Below are positions 4,593 through 5,186 of a stretch of DNA of 5,186 nucleotides, in pieces. The notes beneath the pieces were generated by a model, which was not told the DNA's origin, did not search any database, and worked only from the letters and a program-made list of their open reading frames with translations. A program made the translations under genes and the position numbers. Source of the DNA: an uncultured Ignavibacteria bacterium (GTDB taxonomy: Bacteria > Bacteroidota > Ignavibacteria > SZUA-365). The stretch is from assembly GCA_913060595.1 (NCBI GenBank), contig CAJXSA010000288.1:1-5186 (forward strand), given 5' to 3'. The stretch's first letter is position 1; each line of letters opens with the position of its first letter.

Positions 4593-5186
4593 CTACCGCA
4601 GCAGCAGCAGTTTGCACTGTGCCGTCCCGGCGGTGGAATGCAGTACGGCGAAGTAGACGCCGGCGGACAGTCTTCCCGGTAACCACCGGATGCTGTGCGT
4701 ACCGGCCCGGAGGCGTCCCTCCCGCAGCACGTCCACACGCGCGCCGAGCTGATTGTACACCGCCACCTGCACGGATGCCGCGCGCGGCAGATTCACCTCG
4801 AGCAGGGCCGTGTGCCGGACGGGATTCCCGAGCGCCACAATCGACGGCTTCGTCGGCAGCGCCGGCGCGTCGGCCGCACTTACCGTACTGTAATCGAAGG
4901 GCTCGTCGACGAGATGATATTTCTCCTCGTCCCCGCCGTTGTAATCCTGCGTGAGATAGGGACACACGAGCGGCGTGCGTTCGACGTCGGCGAGATTGAT
5001 GGGTGACGGCTGACCGGCGTTCCAGTCGTACAGCGGGATGCTGGCCGGATTGAACAGCGGACTCAGTCCCCGCTCATGCGCGATGTGGAAGAGACCGAAA
5101 TTCCCGGGCTCGTGTCCCGCGAGCCAGGTGCCGATGATGTCCACGTGAAATGGATTCTTTCCGAAGATGAGGATATTGGACATGAT
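4593..5186 (-). CDS. Secreted protein with T9SS C-terminal sorting domain, probably DUF362-type, partial at right edge
   Basis: Only the C-terminal 197 codons are in the window. The frame is open to the right edge, and the Met at 5183 is probably internal. Residue numbers count from that Met. Residues about 113-196 form a T9SS sorting domain of the beta-sandwich type. It has GNPVRHTALLEVNLP (119-133), then VAVYNQLGARV (140-150), the GTHSIRW (161-167) and LSAGVYFAVL (172-181) strands, and a basic end KLLLLR. Such domains carry proteins across the outer membrane, after which they are cut off. The upstream part (KNPFHVDIIGTWLAGHEP, 9-26, then IAHERGL, 34-40) resembles the end of DUF362 domains, which typically read 'dPvavDavga.l.G.dP...l..A.erGlg'. 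The sorting domain is confident, the DUF362 call moderate. The stop is TAG at 4595-4593. Confidence 0.82.
   Translation of the reverse strand: MMSNILIFGKNPFHVDIIGTWLAGHEPGNFGLFHIAHERGLSPLFNPASIPLYDWNAGQPSPINLADVERTPLVCPYLTQDYNGGDEEKYHLVDEPFDYSTVSAADAPALPTKPSIVALGNPVRHTALLEVNLPRAASVQVAVYNQLGARVDVLREGRLRAGTHSIRWLPGRLSAGVYFAVLHSTAGTAQCKLLLLR

Noticed and set aside
4121..4738. 205-codon open frame on the minus strand
   Set aside because: It is antisense to the phosphatase P-loop gene and runs out of frame into the T9SS gene, with arginine-rich, low-complexity content typical of a shadow frame.

Overview
The window looks like chromosomal DNA from a fairly GC-rich member of the Bacteroidota/Ignavibacteriota (FCB) lineage. 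Three things point there. The right-edge protein ends in a type IX secretion (T9SS) sorting domain. A textbook Bacteroidota-type promoter (TTTG, 19 nt, TAnnTTTG) lies at 2881-2911. The left-edge gene is a murein-recycling ligase of the Mpl type common in that group. The exact phylum cannot be fixed from 5 kb.

Layout, left to right. At 1-1181 (minus) is mpl, cut by the left edge. At 1245-2790 (minus) is a complete AbiE-type (type IV) toxin-antitoxin operon. Its antitoxin/regulator abiEi is upstream and overlaps the nucleotidyltransferase toxin abiEii by 8 bp. A perfect 11-bp inverted repeat sits at the antitoxin start and is the probable autoregulatory operator. At 2820-3090 there is no gene; this stretch holds the tRNA promoter, a hairpin-rich insert-like segment and two sets of short direct repeats. 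At 3091-3177 (plus) is tRNA-Ser(GGA), followed by a strong terminator that can work in both directions. At 3284-3786 (minus) is a complete YefM-YoeB (type II) toxin-antitoxin operon with its two TGTACA operator palindromes 12 bp apart. At 4001-4582 (plus) is an exported dual-specificity/tyrosine phosphatase-like protein. At 4593-5186 (minus) is the C-terminal part of a secreted protein, probably DUF362 plus a T9SS sorting domain, cut by the right edge.

The central 2.6 kb is an accessory islet: two unrelated toxin-antitoxin operons, both on the minus strand, on either side of a serine tRNA gene, between a core cell-wall gene and genes for exported proteins. The AbiE part is visibly more AT-rich than mpl. 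The most unusual feature is directly upstream of the tRNA. The first 9 nt of the tRNA plus 3 flanking nt (12 bp in all) occur a second time 140 bp upstream. That copy sits where a tRNA would be expected to start relative to the promoter. The 128 bp between the two copies folds into several hairpins. This suggests an insertion into the tRNA 5' end that rebuilt the gene. A second point is that some AbiEii-family toxins (mycobacterial MenT3) modify tRNA 3' ends, with tRNA-Ser a preferred target, and here the toxin sits beside a tRNA-Ser gene. Any functional link is inference.
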